The notes: a model not told the origin generated them from the letters alone. A DNA stretch of 64,000 nt from Marinobacter sp. THAF197a (GCF_009363275.1 NZ_CP045324.1:3968001-4032000); one strand, 5' to 3'; shown: positions 44,243 to 53,765, counted from the first letter of the stretch. Numbers and translations are program-made.

Positions 44243-45041
44243 TTCTGTGCTCGGGGATTTTTTCTGGCGGGCACTGCTGGGTGGACTGGGTGTTGCACTG
44301 GTGGCCGGCCCCCTGGGCTGCTTCGTAGTCTGGCGGCGAATGGCGTATTTTGGCGACACCCTTGCCCATTCCGCGTTACTCGGCATCGCCCTGAGTTTCC
44401 TGATCAGTATCCCACTGAACCTTGGGGTGATCATTACCTGCGTCACCATTGCTGTCGCTCTGGTCTTGCTCTCGCGCACTCGGGCCTTGGCCACCGACAC
44501 CTTGCTGGGCATTCTCGCCCACAGTGCACTGGCCATCGGCCTGGTTACCCTGAGTTTCATGCCAGATGTGCGGGTTGACCTGACTGGCCTGCTGTTCGGT
44601 GACCTGCTGGCCATGAGCCGCCAGGACCTGCTGTGGATCTACGGCGGCGCGGCTTTCGTGTTGACCCTGCTGGCAATACTCTGGCGCGGGCTGTTGATGA
44701 GCACCATCCACGAGGAGTTGGCCCGGGTGGAGGGAATACCCGTGGAGCGTTTGCGGTTGGCGCTGATGCTGATGTTCTCCCTGGTGATTGCGGTGGCGAT
44801 GAAGATTGTCGGGGTGCTGCTGATTACTGCCCTGTTAATCATTCCTGCGGCCACCGCCAGACGCCTGGCCAGAAATCCCGAACACATGATGGCGCTGGCG
44901 GTGGTATTCGGCTTTATCGCTGTGACCGGCGGCCTGACGCTGTCCTGGCACCTGGACTCTCCAGCCGGGCCATCGGTGGTGGTGACAGCCTTCCTGGCTT
45001 TTTTGCTGGTGTACGGTACCGCCCGGAGTGCCAGCCGATAA
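44229..45041 (+). CDS. znuB: Zinc ABC transporter permease ZnuB
   Basis: A 270-residue ABC-3 family membrane protein with about eight hydrophobic spans. Family segments are FWRALLGGLGVALVAGPLGCFVVWRRMAYFGDTLAHSALLG near the start and VGVLLITALLIIPAATARRLA near the C-terminus. ATG 44229 has GGGAG at a good distance; GTG 44223 is an alternative. The periplasmic zinc-binding protein gene znuA is not in this window, so the system is split. Confidence 0.93.
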   Translation: MSIIDSVLGDFFWRALLGGLGVALVAGPLGCFVVWRRMAYFGDTLAHSALLGIALSFLISIPLNLGVIITCVTIAVALVLLSRTRALATDTLLGILAHSALAIGLVTLSFMPDVRVDLTGLLFGDLLAMSRQDLLWIYGGAAFVLTLLAILWRGLLMSTIHEELARVEGIPVERLRLALMLMFSLVIAVAMKIVGVLLITALLIIPAATARRLARNPEHMMALAVVFGFIAVTGGLTLSWHLDSPAGPSVVVTAFLAFLLVYGTARSASR

Positions 45042-45123
45042 ACGATTCTGTCTTTCGAAAGCACCGGAGCTGGTCTAGAGTAATCTGGGCACACTTTCGG
45101 TAACAGCTCCAGAGGCTTTCAGC

Positions 45124-46140
45124 ATGGACAGCGACCTCTCTGACATCCCTGATCCGGGCCCACGCCGGCCAGTCCTCTGGCCCGGGCTCTGGGGCCCGGC
45201 GGTCATTCTGGTCTGCGGCGTTATTCTGAGCCTCCTGACGGCCCGCCTTGCCTCAGACATGGCTCATCAGCTTGCCCACCAGCATTATCAGGCCCTGCAC
45301 CAATCCCTGGTCAGCCAGGTGGTCGTCCATCTTGCCCGGCAATCGCAGGCAGACGACCAGCTTCAAGAGCTCCGGGATACCCTGGCAACCGGACTTCATG
45401 ACGGCATCAGTCTCAGGATCGATACCCTGGAGCGCCACACCAAGAAACCACTGATACAGCTGGGCAGCGCCCGACATCCGGCGGGTAATGACGCCCTGAG
45501 AACCGAATTGCAGACCAATGGCCGGCACTGGATGGTGACCACCTGGCCGGATTCCCGGTTGCTGGCGTCGCCGGCACGGCGTATGGGGTGGCTCGTTGGC
45601 GCCAGTGGCGGGATGATTACCGCCGTAGCAACGCTGCTCGCCCTGGCCCTCTGCCGGCAGGCTGCCCGGAAAGACGACAACGGTCATCGGTTGGCCGGGC
45701 TGAACAGGATCGCTGATCAACGGATCACCAACTTGCAGGTCGAGAAAAACGTGCTGCGCCAGGCACTGAATGACAGCGAATCCCGCAGTCGGGACCTGGT
45801 CGCGCTGTCGGGAGCCATTGTCAGCGAACTGGATGAACAGGGGCAGATAGGATTCGTATCGGCACAGGTAGCGGATGTGCTGGGACTGGCGCCGTCAGAT
45901 CTTATCAACCGGCCGTTCAGCGAACTTTTAGCCGAGCCCGACCGTGAACGGTTCTACCAGTGCCTGGCCGCAGCCCGGCAAGAAACCACCCTGGCCAGGG
46001 TAGATGTGAATTTGTTGCACCGCAGCGCCGAGCGGACGGTCCCGGCGGTGGTGCGGGTGATGGTACTGAAGGACCCGATCCACGGAGTGACAGGCTTCAG
46101 ACTGAGCGCACTCAATATTGCCAATGGCTACAATGGCTGA
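45124..46140 (+). CDS. Membrane-anchored PAS domain protein without output domain
   Basis: A 338-residue protein of unknown function. It has a first span at about 20-40, a periplasmic stretch of about 120 residues, a second span (about 158-178), a coiled-coil region with regularly spaced Leu/Arg/Asn, and a C-terminal PAS fold (about 225-325: GAIVSELDEQGQIGFVSAQVADVLGLAPSDLINRPFSELL). It then ends. No kinase, GGDEF or other output domain follows, so it is a sensor-only module or works with a partner. Its last 13 bases overlap the end of the convergent patatin gene. Confidence 0.7.
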   Translation: MDSDLSDIPDPGPRRPVLWPGLWGPAVILVCGVILSLLTARLASDMAHQLAHQHYQALHQSLVSQVVVHLARQSQADDQLQELRDTLATGLHDGISLRIDTLERHTKKPLIQLGSARHPAGNDALRTELQTNGRHWMVTTWPDSRLLASPARRMGWLVGASGGMITAVATLLALALCRQAARKDDNGHRLAGLNRIADQRITNLQVEKNVLRQALNDSESRSRDLVALSGAIVSELDEQGQIGFVSAQVADVLGLAPSDLINRPFSELLAEPDRERFYQCLAAARQETTLARVDVNLLHRSAERTVPAVVRVMVLKDPIHGVTGFRLSALNIANGYNG

Positions 46141-47210
46141 ACCTGATCCAGCAGGCGCCCGCTCTCCACAAGTTCGAGAAACTCGTCCCCCAGCCGGTCA
46201 CTCTCAGCAATGGATGCGCGCCAGGATCGTTCACGGCCTGAATCGTCGCCAAGGTACTTTTCGAAGTCTTTACGGTCTGGCAGTTTGCGGTCCGGCAGGC
46301 TGTCCAGATACGCCCGGGACGGAGAGACCAGCAGCACATCCTGCAATCGGGTGGCATCGCCCCGGCGCCACGGCAAGGTCTTGTCAAACCAACCCGGCAC
46401 TACCTTGTCGGTAAAGTGCGGGTACAGGATGATGCCCGGTTGCTCGTAGGGCAGATCCAGGTGGTAGTCCAGCAACCCGCCATCCCGGTAGACGCCATCC
46501 GGGGCTCCGGGAATATTCCGAACACCGGACATAACCAGCGGAATCGAAGCTGAGGCCAGTAGCGCAGGCAGCAGATTGTCCGCGGACAGCGCCACTTCAT
46601 GGCTGGGAAAATCCACCAGCTTGGACACCGGCGTCCTGATGCGGGCATCGTGCACGATACCTCGCTCCATGAATCGGCCAAGGTGGCGACGACTGACCAT
46701 ATTGGCGCTGATTGCACTCATCAGGCCCAGACCCAGGCGGCCCCTGGCGTCGTGTTCCAGCAAGCCCAGGCTGCGCACAACCACCACATTAAGCCGGTAC
46801 CAGGGGTGGTTGAGGATGAACTCCTCCCGACCGCCCAGCAACTCTTCCAGAAAAAGAACGCTTTTTCGAGATACCTCGGCGGCACTGACACCTTTGGCAA
46901 AACGCTGGCTGGTATAGAGTTCCGCCAGCCTGGCCAGTTGGCCTTTCGGATCGTCGGATGAAGCAATCGCCGCGAACCGCCAGCTGCCGATGGACGAGCC
47001 AATCAGCACCCGCTCTTGCGGTGCCCGGGGTAACCAGTCACCGAAGATGGCCTTGTCCAGACCGCTGATTCCCAGGGCTTTCGGGCCACCGGCGGCACCG
47101 GGTATCACGTGGACATCAGCCGGTGTTAACGGCTTGTCCCTCAGGCGCTGAAGGGCCCGTCGCCCAGCCCGGATGGTCAGCGCCGGTGTTCGGATCTGGA
47201 TTGCGGTCAT
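46128..47210 (-). CDS. Patatin-like phospholipase
   Basis: A 360-residue patatin-fold hydrolase. The nucleophile elbow is GSSIGSWR (GxSxG form, Ser about residue 73) and the catalytic Asp is in YRDGGLLDYH; the oxyanion region GAAGGPKALG lies near residue 40. The N-terminal tail is basic. Patatins release fatty acids from lipids; the substrate and location here are unknown. No signal peptide is evident. It is divergent from the cyclase gene at 47350. Confidence 0.8.
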   Translation of the reverse strand: MTAIQIRTPALTIRAGRRALQRLRDKPLTPADVHVIPGAAGGPKALGISGLDKAIFGDWLPRAPQERVLIGSSIGSWRFAAIASSDDPKGQLARLAELYTSQRFAKGVSAAEVSRKSVLFLEELLGGREEFILNHPWYRLNVVVVRSLGLLEHDARGRLGLGLMSAISANMVSRRHLGRFMERGIVHDARIRTPVSKLVDFPSHEVALSADNLLPALLASASIPLVMSGVRNIPGAPDGVYRDGGLLDYHLDLPYEQPGIILYPHFTDKVVPGWFDKTLPWRRGDATRLQDVLLVSPSRAYLDSLPDRKLPDRKDFEKYLGDDSGRERSWRASIAESDRLGDEFLELVESGRLLDQVQPL

Positions 47211-47349
47211 CTCGTGTTCCTGCTTACGGTTCTGGTCGAAGTCCCGGGAGTTTATCGAAACCTGCAGTGGCCAGCCAATAACTCCGTGCTAGACTTGAGC
47301 CATCAGTGTTTCAGGGAAGTATGCCAGCCATGAGCTGCAGGAGTAGGCT

Positions 47350-48429
47350 GTGAACCTTTTTGCCTCGCCGGATACCATGGCGACCAATCCAACCCTTGCA
47401 GTATTGGGCTTCAAACGTCAGCTGGTGTATCACCTGCACATCTGGGCCTTTATCGCCGTGGCACCGCTGGTGATGGTGCAATGGCAACACGGTAACTTTC
47501 TGCTGTCTGCCCTGCTGATTCTGTTCTGTGTCAACGCAGCGCTGGTGATTCTGTTCCTGCGCTTGCGCAGCGTCTATTTTCTGAAAGGGCGACTGTTTCC
47601 GATTCTGGCCGTGGTCTGCGCGGCCTACTCGACGTCCATTAACGGTCACGCCGGTCTTTACTGGGCCTATCCGGCAGCTATCGCACTGTTTTTCCTGTTA
47701 CCGCTGAAAGAAGCCATTGTCTGCAATATCATTTTTGTCAGCGTCATGGCCGTGGTGTCATTCCTTCAGTTTCCCGAAGCCGATTTCTGGCGGATCACCT
47801 TCTCCCTGGGGCTGAGTTGCCTGTTTGCCATGATCTTCGCCTGGCTGGTGGGCAGGCTCCAGCAGGAGCTGACCCGACTGGCCACGACTGACCCGCTCAC
47901 CGGCTGCCTGAACCGCTCTCAGCTGGCCGACATTCTGAACAGCCAGATTCAGCTGCGGGAGCGCTATGAGAGGGTGTCCAGCCTGGTGCTGATTGATCTG
48001 GATTATTTCAAGACCATCAATGACCGCTGGGGGCACCTGGCCGGCGACCGGGTGCTTAAGGAAATGACCATCCGGCTGCGCAAGCGACTGCGGGAAAGTG
48101 ATCAGCTGTTCCGCATTGGCGGCGAAGAGTTCATGGTCGTGTTGCCGGAAACCCGCCAGAAAGATGCCGACACCCTGGCCCATCAGTTACTGACCAGCAT
48201 CAGTGCCAGGCCGTTCCTGGATGACATAAAGCTGACCGCCAGTGCCAGCGTAGCGGAAGTGTGCCGTGGCGAGACCTGGTCGGTTTGGCTGAACCGTGCG
48301 GATCAGGCGCTGTATGACGCCAAGGCAAAGGGCCGCAATCAGGTGGTCAATGCGGCCCGGCCATCCAATGAACCAGCGCACACCGCGGGGCCATCAACCC
48401 CGGCCAGTGATACCAGCGCGGCGATTTGA
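47350..48429 (+). CDS. Diguanylate cyclase with N-terminal membrane region
   Basis: A 359-residue c-di-GMP synthase. About six hydrophobic spans occupy residues 20-175, without a recognised sensor fold. The GGDEF domain begins at about 180 (ATTDPLTGCLNRSQL) with an active GGEEF motif in RIGGEEFMVVLPET. An RxxD product-inhibition site (RESD) lies five residues before it. The start is GTG at 47350, with AGGAG seven bases upstream. It probably raises c-di-GMP in response to a membrane signal. Confidence 0.88.
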   Translation: MNLFASPDTMATNPTLAVLGFKRQLVYHLHIWAFIAVAPLVMVQWQHGNFLLSALLILFCVNAALVILFLRLRSVYFLKGRLFPILAVVCAAYSTSINGHAGLYWAYPAAIALFFLLPLKEAIVCNIIFVSVMAVVSFLQFPEADFWRITFSLGLSCLFAMIFAWLVGRLQQELTRLATTDPLTGCLNRSQLADILNSQIQLRERYERVSSLVLIDLDYFKTINDRWGHLAGDRVLKEMTIRLRKRLRESDQLFRIGGEEFMVVLPETRQKDADTLAHQLLTSISARPFLDDIKLTASASVAEVCRGETWSVWLNRADQALYDAKAKGRNQVVNAARPSNEPAHTAGPSTPASDTSAAI

Positions 48430-48435
48430 ACAAGA

Positions 48436-49356
48436 TCAGGACTCAAGCCCGGCGCGGAAATCCCGGTAAGCACTGAATACATCCCAGGGCGATTCGAAGT
48501 GCGGGTAGTGGCCGATATTCCGGAGACTGATGACGTCCGGATTCCGGATCAACTCCCGGTAGCGCCGCACCGTGGCCGCGCCCGAAACCGGATCTGCAGC
48601 GCCGGAGATCAGGCGCATCGGCTGTTGAGCATTCTGCAGAGCCCCCACCCAGCGATTTCGATGGCAACGACGTTCCTCCATAAACTGAATCAGTTCATGC
48701 AGGATCCCACGGCCATTGTTGTAAGTGAGAAGATGCCAGAAATCCTCCAGATCCTGCTGGGCCGGAGGATTCCGGTCACCAAACAACCGGCGGAAATTCC
48801 GTTCGAAGCTACCCCGGGTAAGCCCCCGGCTGATCAGTCCACCAAGGGGACTCTTCAGAACTTTCTGGATAAACAGCGGGCTGTGCACCTCGGGAAACAG
48901 ACCACCGTTCAGCAAACACACGCTGGTGATGTCGAAAGACAAAGCCCCTTCCTGGTCCCTGGCCAACAGCTCCTGGGCAACCGAAGAGCCGTAGTCGTGG
49001 GCGAACAGGTGCAACGAATCCAACCCCAGACCTTCTATCCAGCCCTGGATCAGATCCGCCTGGTCCTCAATACTGTAAACATAGTTGCGGGGCTTGTCGG
49101 AAAACCCGAAGCCGAGCATATCGACAGCCAGTAGTTGGTGGCCGGACGCCAGCATCGGCCATAACCGGCTCCAGTCCCAGCTGGCGGTCGGAAAACCGTG
49201 CAGAAGCACCAGCGGCGAGCCCTTGCCGGCCATGCGACTGAAGATGGCGTGGCCATCGTAGCTGAACCATTTACCGGCCTGCTGCCAGGCCTCGAGGGTA
49301 TAGGTATCCTGGCGGCTGTCTGCCCTGATTTGTGAACCGGGTATTACCTGCTCCAT
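48436..49356 (-). CDS. Alpha/beta hydrolase, MEST-like
   Basis: A 306-residue alpha/beta hydrolase. Features are PLVLLHGFPTASWDWS (oxyanion), an Asp nucleophile in FAHDYGSSVAQELLARD (HDYG, as in epoxide hydrolase/dehalogenase-type enzymes rather than GxSxG), and the catalytic His in GHYPHFESP. SVCLLNGGLFPEVHSPLFIQK and RWVGALQNAQQPMRLISG resemble the vertebrate imprinted-gene product MEST/PEG1 (from memory). The start MEQVIPGSQ was chosen over a longer reading. Substrate unknown. It is convergent with the diguanylate cyclase gene. Confidence 0.82.
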   Translation of the reverse strand: MEQVIPGSQIRADSRQDTYTLEAWQQAGKWFSYDGHAIFSRMAGKGSPLVLLHGFPTASWDWSRLWPMLASGHQLLAVDMLGFGFSDKPRNYVYSIEDQADLIQGWIEGLGLDSLHLFAHDYGSSVAQELLARDQEGALSFDITSVCLLNGGLFPEVHSPLFIQKVLKSPLGGLISRGLTRGSFERNFRRLFGDRNPPAQQDLEDFWHLLTYNNGRGILHELIQFMEERRCHRNRWVGALQNAQQPMRLISGAADPVSGAATVRRYRELIRNPDVISLRNIGHYPHFESPWDVFSAYRDFRAGLES

Positions 49357-49534
49357 TTGTTCGTCCCAACATACCTGCGGAACCTCCACTTTAGTCCAAA
49401 GCCGTACAGGCTGCCATATCACTAAACGCTGCCCGTGAACTGGTCCATAATGGGCAAACCGGCGTAAACCGTGGAGATGGCCTGAAAATTCCCTTAAGCT
49501 TGCGCCCTTTATCAGACACAAACCGGAAACGATT

Positions 49535-50104
49535 ATGACCTTACCTCTGGACGACCTTGCTGGTCACTACCGCGCCATCATTGAAGGCCTCGGCGAAAAT
49601 GCCGACCGCGAAGGTCTTCAGGACACTCCGATGCGGGCCGCCAAGGCCATGCAGTTCCTGACCCGGGGTTACCAGCAGGATCTTGCCGACCTGGTCAATA
49701 ATGCGGTGTTTGAATCCGCCATGGACGAAATGGTGGTGGTCCAGGACATCGAGCTGTACAGCATGTGTGAACACCACATGCTGCCGTTCATCGGAAAATG
49801 CCACATCGCCTATCTGCCCCAGGGCAGGGTACTGGGCCTGTCCAAGTTTGCTCGCATTGTGGACATGTATGCCCGCCGCCTGCAGATTCAGGAGAACCTG
49901 ACCCGCCAGATCGCGGAAGCGGTGGAAAGCGTTACCAATGCCAAAGGTGTCGCCGTGGTTATCGAGGCCCAGCACATGTGCATGATGATGCGGGGCGTGG
50001 AGAAACAGAACTCCCGCATGAAAACCTCGATGATGCTGGGACAGTTCCGGAAATCACAGGCCACACGTACCGAATTTCTTACCCTGATTGGCAACAATCG
50101 CTGA
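49535..50104 (+). CDS. folE: GTP cyclohydrolase I
   Basis: A 189-residue type I GTP cyclohydrolase that makes dihydroneopterin triphosphate from GTP, the start of folate and other pterins. Zinc ligands are in MCEHHMLPF (Cys and His) and the second Cys in QHMCMMMRGV; IAYLPQGRVLGLSKFARIVDMYARRLQIQENLTRQIA is the conserved core. It is followed after 25 bases by folX. Confidence 0.95.
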   Translation: MTLPLDDLAGHYRAIIEGLGENADREGLQDTPMRAAKAMQFLTRGYQQDLADLVNNAVFESAMDEMVVVQDIELYSMCEHHMLPFIGKCHIAYLPQGRVLGLSKFARIVDMYARRLQIQENLTRQIAEAVESVTNAKGVAVVIEAQHMCMMMRGVEKQNSRMKTSMMLGQFRKSQATRTEFLTLIGNNR

Positions 50105-50129
50105 ACCAGACGCCGAAAACGGAGGCATC

Positions 50130-50504
50130 ATGACAACCATGACTGGTGATCACCTGGCCCGTGTCAGGATCAAGAACCTTCTGCTGCGTGCCTTCATTGG
50201 CATCAAGGAAGAAGAGATCAACAATCAGCAGGATGTGGTGATCAACGTCACCCTTCGCTACGATGCCTCCGCCGCCATTGACCAGAACGAAATCTCCGCT
50301 GCCCTGAATTACCGCACCATCACCAAGCAAATCATCGGGCATGTGGACGGCAACAGTTTTGCTCTACTGGAACGGCTGACCCACGAAGTTCTCGAAATTG
50401 TGATGGAGCATCAGGCCGTGCAGTGGGCACAGGTAGAAATCGACAAGCCGCACGCGTTACGCTATGCGGAATCGGTCTCTGTCTGTCTTGAGGCCCATCG
50501 TTAA
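50130..50504 (+). CDS. folX: Dihydroneopterin triphosphate 2'-epimerase FolX
   Basis: A 124-residue dihydroneopterin aldolase-fold protein. The sequence IKNLLLRAFIGIKEEEINNQQDVVINVTLRYDA and ALNYRTITKQIIGHVDGNSFALLERLT matches FolX rather than the aldolase FolB. FolX epimerises dihydroneopterin triphosphate to the monapterin form used for tetrahydromonapterin. GGAGG precedes the ATG. Coupling with folE suggests a monapterin pathway; the reductase FolM is not here. Confidence 0.88.
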   Translation: MTTMTGDHLARVRIKNLLLRAFIGIKEEEINNQQDVVINVTLRYDASAAIDQNEISAALNYRTITKQIIGHVDGNSFALLERLTHEVLEIVMEHQAVQWAQVEIDKPHALRYAESVSVCLEAHR

Positions 50505-50523
50505 TTCTTCGAGGTCAGCCCCG

Positions 50524-50961
50524 ATGCCCAGCAATGCCCCTGACCAGATCCGGGAAATTCTCGAATCTGTGCGTACCATTGCGTTGGTTGGTGCCAGCGA
50601 GAAAACCAACCGCCCCTCCCACGAAGTGATGGAATACCTGCAGCGCCAGGGCTACCGTGTGATCCCGGTAAATCCGCGCCTGGCCGGCCAGCAAGTGCTC
50701 GGTGAGACAGTGTACGCTGACCTGGCATCACTCCCGGAACCAGTAGACATGGCTGAGCTGTTCCTGGCCCCGCAACGTACCGATGCAGTGATTGACCAGG
50801 CTATTGAACAGAAGATTCCTGTACTCTGGCTGCAGATCGGCGTGATTAATGAGTCCGGTGCCGCCCGCGCCGAAGCCGCCGGGCTGAAGGTGGTCATGGA
50901 CCGCTGCCCGAAACAGGAGATCCCGAAGCTTGGTATCAGGCCCATCGTCGAACAGGCCTGA
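50524..50961 (+). CDS. CoA-binding domain protein (YccU-like)
   Basis: A 145-residue Rossmann-like CoA-binding domain. It shows the family nucleotide segment TIALVGASEKTNRPSHEVMEYLQRQGYRVIPVNP, then VDMAELFLAPQRTDAVIDQAIE and VVMDRCPKQEI with the conserved Cys. The function of such stand-alone domains is unclear. The start ATG is in-frame just after the folX stop; a longer reading is frame-shifted folX sequence. Confidence 0.85.
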   Translation: MPSNAPDQIREILESVRTIALVGASEKTNRPSHEVMEYLQRQGYRVIPVNPRLAGQQVLGETVYADLASLPEPVDMAELFLAPQRTDAVIDQAIEQKIPVLWLQIGVINESGAARAEAAGLKVVMDRCPKQEIPKLGIRPIVEQA

Positions 50962-51112
50962 CTCCGTGTATCTGCAATCATCACTGCTCCAACCCGCTTC
51001 CGGAGTACCAGACTCAATGGGGCATGGCCAAACAGGATAACTATGGCTCATAATCAAGCGCGATTGGCCGTTAAACCTGTTCAGCCTGTCTTTTAACGAT
51101 CTGGAGTACACT

Positions 51113-53371
51113 GTGGCAAAACCCGAAACCGGTACCAGCCTTGTTGTCCGATGGCTTATGAGCCCGGTGTTTGTACTGGTCATTTTTCTGGTTTTTCTTG
51201 CCATTGCCGCAGGCCTCCGGGAAGGGCTTATCCAGCAGGATAACCGTCAGATCGAAGCCAACCTCCGTAATGAAGCCAGGGCGCTGACGGATAACCTGGA
51301 GCGGGAATTCCTGGTGCACGTTCAGGCCATCGGGCGCATGGCCTATCGACTGTATACCCAGCCCGACACCCCGGAATCTCGCTGGCGCGTGGACGCACGT
51401 AACTACCTGGAAGATTTTGGTGTTTACCAGGCCATCGAGTGGATTGATTCCAACTACATCATCCGATGGCTGGAACCGCTGGCTGGCAATCAGGACGTGG
51501 TGGGTTATAACGTGGCGTTCAACGACCAGCGCCGCGAAGCACTGGATAAAGCAGCAGCCACCGGTGACTATGACCTGTCCGGTATCATCGATCTTCGCCA
51601 AGGCGGCAAGGGCATGGTGATTTATTACCCCGTGGGCGCTGGAGACACCAATAACGGCTACATGGCGGGTGTGTTCAGGATGGAAGTTCTGGCCGAGCAG
51701 TTGCTGACCAGCCGGGTACTGGAACACTTCCAGATAGAAATCCGGGACTCCGGAGAGCCTGCCTACGTTCTCAATTCAGATACCGAGATTGCCCGGAGCT
51801 TCAGTTTCACCGTGCCCGTGCAGTTCCCCACTCTGGATTGGACCCTGACGCTGCGCCCCAATCAATCCTGGGTAGACAGCCAACGCAGCTCCTGGCCGAT
51901 GCTTACCTTCGCAAGCCTGGTGTTTATGGGCCTGCTTACCAGCCTGACCACGTTGCTTGTCCAGTTGATCCTCAAGCGTAACCAGGCGCTTTTGAAAACC
52001 CGTAGGGAGCTGGAGCGGGAGATTGATCAGCGTATCGCCATGCAGGTGGACCTGGAGCGACTGGAATCCACCGACACCCTCACTGGCCTGGCCAATCGCC
52101 GGTTCTTTATGGAAGACCTGGCCCATACCCTGAACATTGCGGACCGGCAAATGCGCCAGGTGGGGCTGGTCATGATTGACCTGGACCGGTTCCAGATGCT
52201 CAACGATTCCCTCGGCCATCAGTTTGGCGACGAACTGCTGATAAAAGTCTCTGAGCGGCTGAACAGCCTGAGCAATGAGCGGATTCTGGTGGCCTACTCA
52301 GGCGGCGACGAGTTCATGATCTGCCAGCAACACGTCGACGACATTGACGATGTGATCCACCTGCTTGGCCAGATCAAGCAGTGCTTTGCAGAACCATTCG
52401 AGGTTCAGGGCGATGCCCACAGCATTACCGCCACCATGGGTGTCGCCGTGTATCCCCAGAGCGGACTGGACGCCGACACCCTGCTCCGGAACGCCGATAT
52501 TGCCCTTTACCGTGCCAAGGAGCAGGGCCGCAATACTTACCAGTTCTACACCGAAGGCATGCAGGATCGTGAGGTGATGCGCCTGGAGCTGGACAAGGAT
52601 CTGAGCCAGGCCCTGGCCAACGACGAGTTTGTGCTGTTTTATCAACCCCAGCTGAACCTGCAAACCGGTGAGATCAACAGTGTGGAGGCCTTGATCCGCT
52701 GGCAGCATCCCCGCCGCGGGCTTTTGGCACCCATCGAGTTCATCCCCCTGGCGGAAGAGAGCGGTCGGATTACCGAGATCGGCCGATGGGTGGTGCTTGC
52801 CGCCTGTCGCCAGCTCGCCAATTGGCGTGGCACAGCTTGCGAGCAACTGAGGATCGCGGTAAATCTTTCAGGCCGGGAGCTGGATGATGAATCATTGGTG
52901 GAACATGTACGGGATGCCCTGTTATCGGAAGAAGTGGACCCGAGCATGCTGGAAGTGGAGCTGACGGAAGAGATCTTCATCCAGAACATTGAACACAACC
53001 TGAATCAGTTGTCGCGTCTGCATCAGCTGGGGGTTCACCTGGCCATTGATGATTTCGGCGTGGGCTATTCGTCCCTCGGCTATTTGCGGGATTTCCCGGT
53101 AGATCTGCTGAAAATTGACCGGTCGTTTATCACCGATGTGACCGAGCGCCATGACGACGCAGTCATCACCCGGGCCGTGATCAATCTTGCCCACAACCTC
53201 GGCATTCAGGTGGTGGCCGAGGGCGTGGAAACCGAGGAGCAACTGAACTTCCTCAAGACGCACCGGTGCAACCTGGCCCAGGGCTATCTGATCAGCCGGC
53301 CGATTCCGGCTGAGGACCTGGAAACGGCCCTTGCGGAGGGCATTCTGTTTACCAGCCAGACTGTTAAATAG
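51113..53371 (+). CDS. CHASE-like sensor GGDEF-EAL protein
   Basis: A 752-residue bifunctional c-di-GMP protein. Two spans (about 15-35 and 263-285) flank a periplasmic sensor with CHASE-like features (FGVYQAIEWIDSNYIIRWLEPLAGNQDVVGYNVAF). The GGDEF domain (about 320-480) keeps the SGGDEF motif but lacks the RxxD inhibition site. The EAL domain (about 500-745) has EALIRWQHP, DDFGVGYSSLGYL, and EGVETEEQLNFL. With both motifs intact it might synthesise or degrade; the net activity cannot be read from sequence. The start GTG follows GGAG. Confidence 0.92.
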   Translation: MAKPETGTSLVVRWLMSPVFVLVIFLVFLAIAAGLREGLIQQDNRQIEANLRNEARALTDNLEREFLVHVQAIGRMAYRLYTQPDTPESRWRVDARNYLEDFGVYQAIEWIDSNYIIRWLEPLAGNQDVVGYNVAFNDQRREALDKAAATGDYDLSGIIDLRQGGKGMVIYYPVGAGDTNNGYMAGVFRMEVLAEQLLTSRVLEHFQIEIRDSGEPAYVLNSDTEIARSFSFTVPVQFPTLDWTLTLRPNQSWVDSQRSSWPMLTFASLVFMGLLTSLTTLLVQLILKRNQALLKTRRELEREIDQRIAMQVDLERLESTDTLTGLANRRFFMEDLAHTLNIADRQMRQVGLVMIDLDRFQMLNDSLGHQFGDELLIKVSERLNSLSNERILVAYSGGDEFMICQQHVDDIDDVIHLLGQIKQCFAEPFEVQGDAHSITATMGVAVYPQSGLDADTLLRNADIALYRAKEQGRNTYQFYTEGMQDREVMRLELDKDLSQALANDEFVLFYQPQLNLQTGEINSVEALIRWQHPRRGLLAPIEFIPLAEESGRITEIGRWVVLAACRQLANWRGTACEQLRIAVNLSGRELDDESLVEHVRDALLSEEVDPSMLEVELTEEIFIQNIEHNLNQLSRLHQLGVHLAIDDFGVGYSSLGYLRDFPVDLLKIDRSFITDVTERHDDAVITRAVINLAHNLGIQVVAEGVETEEQLNFLKTHRCNLAQGYLISRPIPAEDLETALAEGILFTSQTVK

Positions 53372-53433
53372 GGTTTGTAATTGCGGCTTCTGATCCCCAA
53401 ACTTCTCTTTAACTTTTTCTTTGAGTGATGTTT

Positions 53434-53754
53434 ATGTCTGCCAGATATCTGACTCCGGAGCAGGATGCCAGGCTGCGCCGCTGGGAGCGTTGGAACAAGA
53501 ATTATTTTATCTTTGCGTTTGTCGCACTGATTGTGGTGTTGGTGTTCAGCAGTCAACTGGGCATTTCCAGCGGCGATGATTGGGGTTCGCTCGGGTTTTT
53601 GCTGGTGTTGCTGGTGGCTCCGATTGTTGTGTTGCAGTTGCGGCTTCAATGCCCGGTCTGTGGCGTGAAGATTGGCTGGCAGGCGAAGCTGATGGCGCCT
53701 GATCAGTGCAAGTCTTGTGGTGTGTTTCTTCGCTCTAAAAACTCTTCTTCCTGA
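53434..53754 (+). CDS. Hypothetical small membrane protein with zinc-ribbon-like tail
   Basis: A 106-residue protein. Two hydrophobic spans (about 27-42 and 54-70) are followed by a cytoplasmic CPVC-(16)-CKSCG pattern, a four-Cys zinc-ribbon-like motif. Start choice among ATG 53428, ATG 53434 and GTG 53425 is uncertain; 53434 has GAGTG ahead. Function unknown; lies between the GGDEF-EAL gene and the metal-efflux promoter. Confidence 0.6.
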   Translation: MSARYLTPEQDARLRRWERWNKNYFIFAFVALIVVLVFSSQLGISSGDDWGSLGFLLVLLVAPIVVLQLRLQCPVCGVKIGWQAKLMAPDQCKSCGVFLRSKNSSS

Positions 53755-53765
53755 TATCCTGCCTG

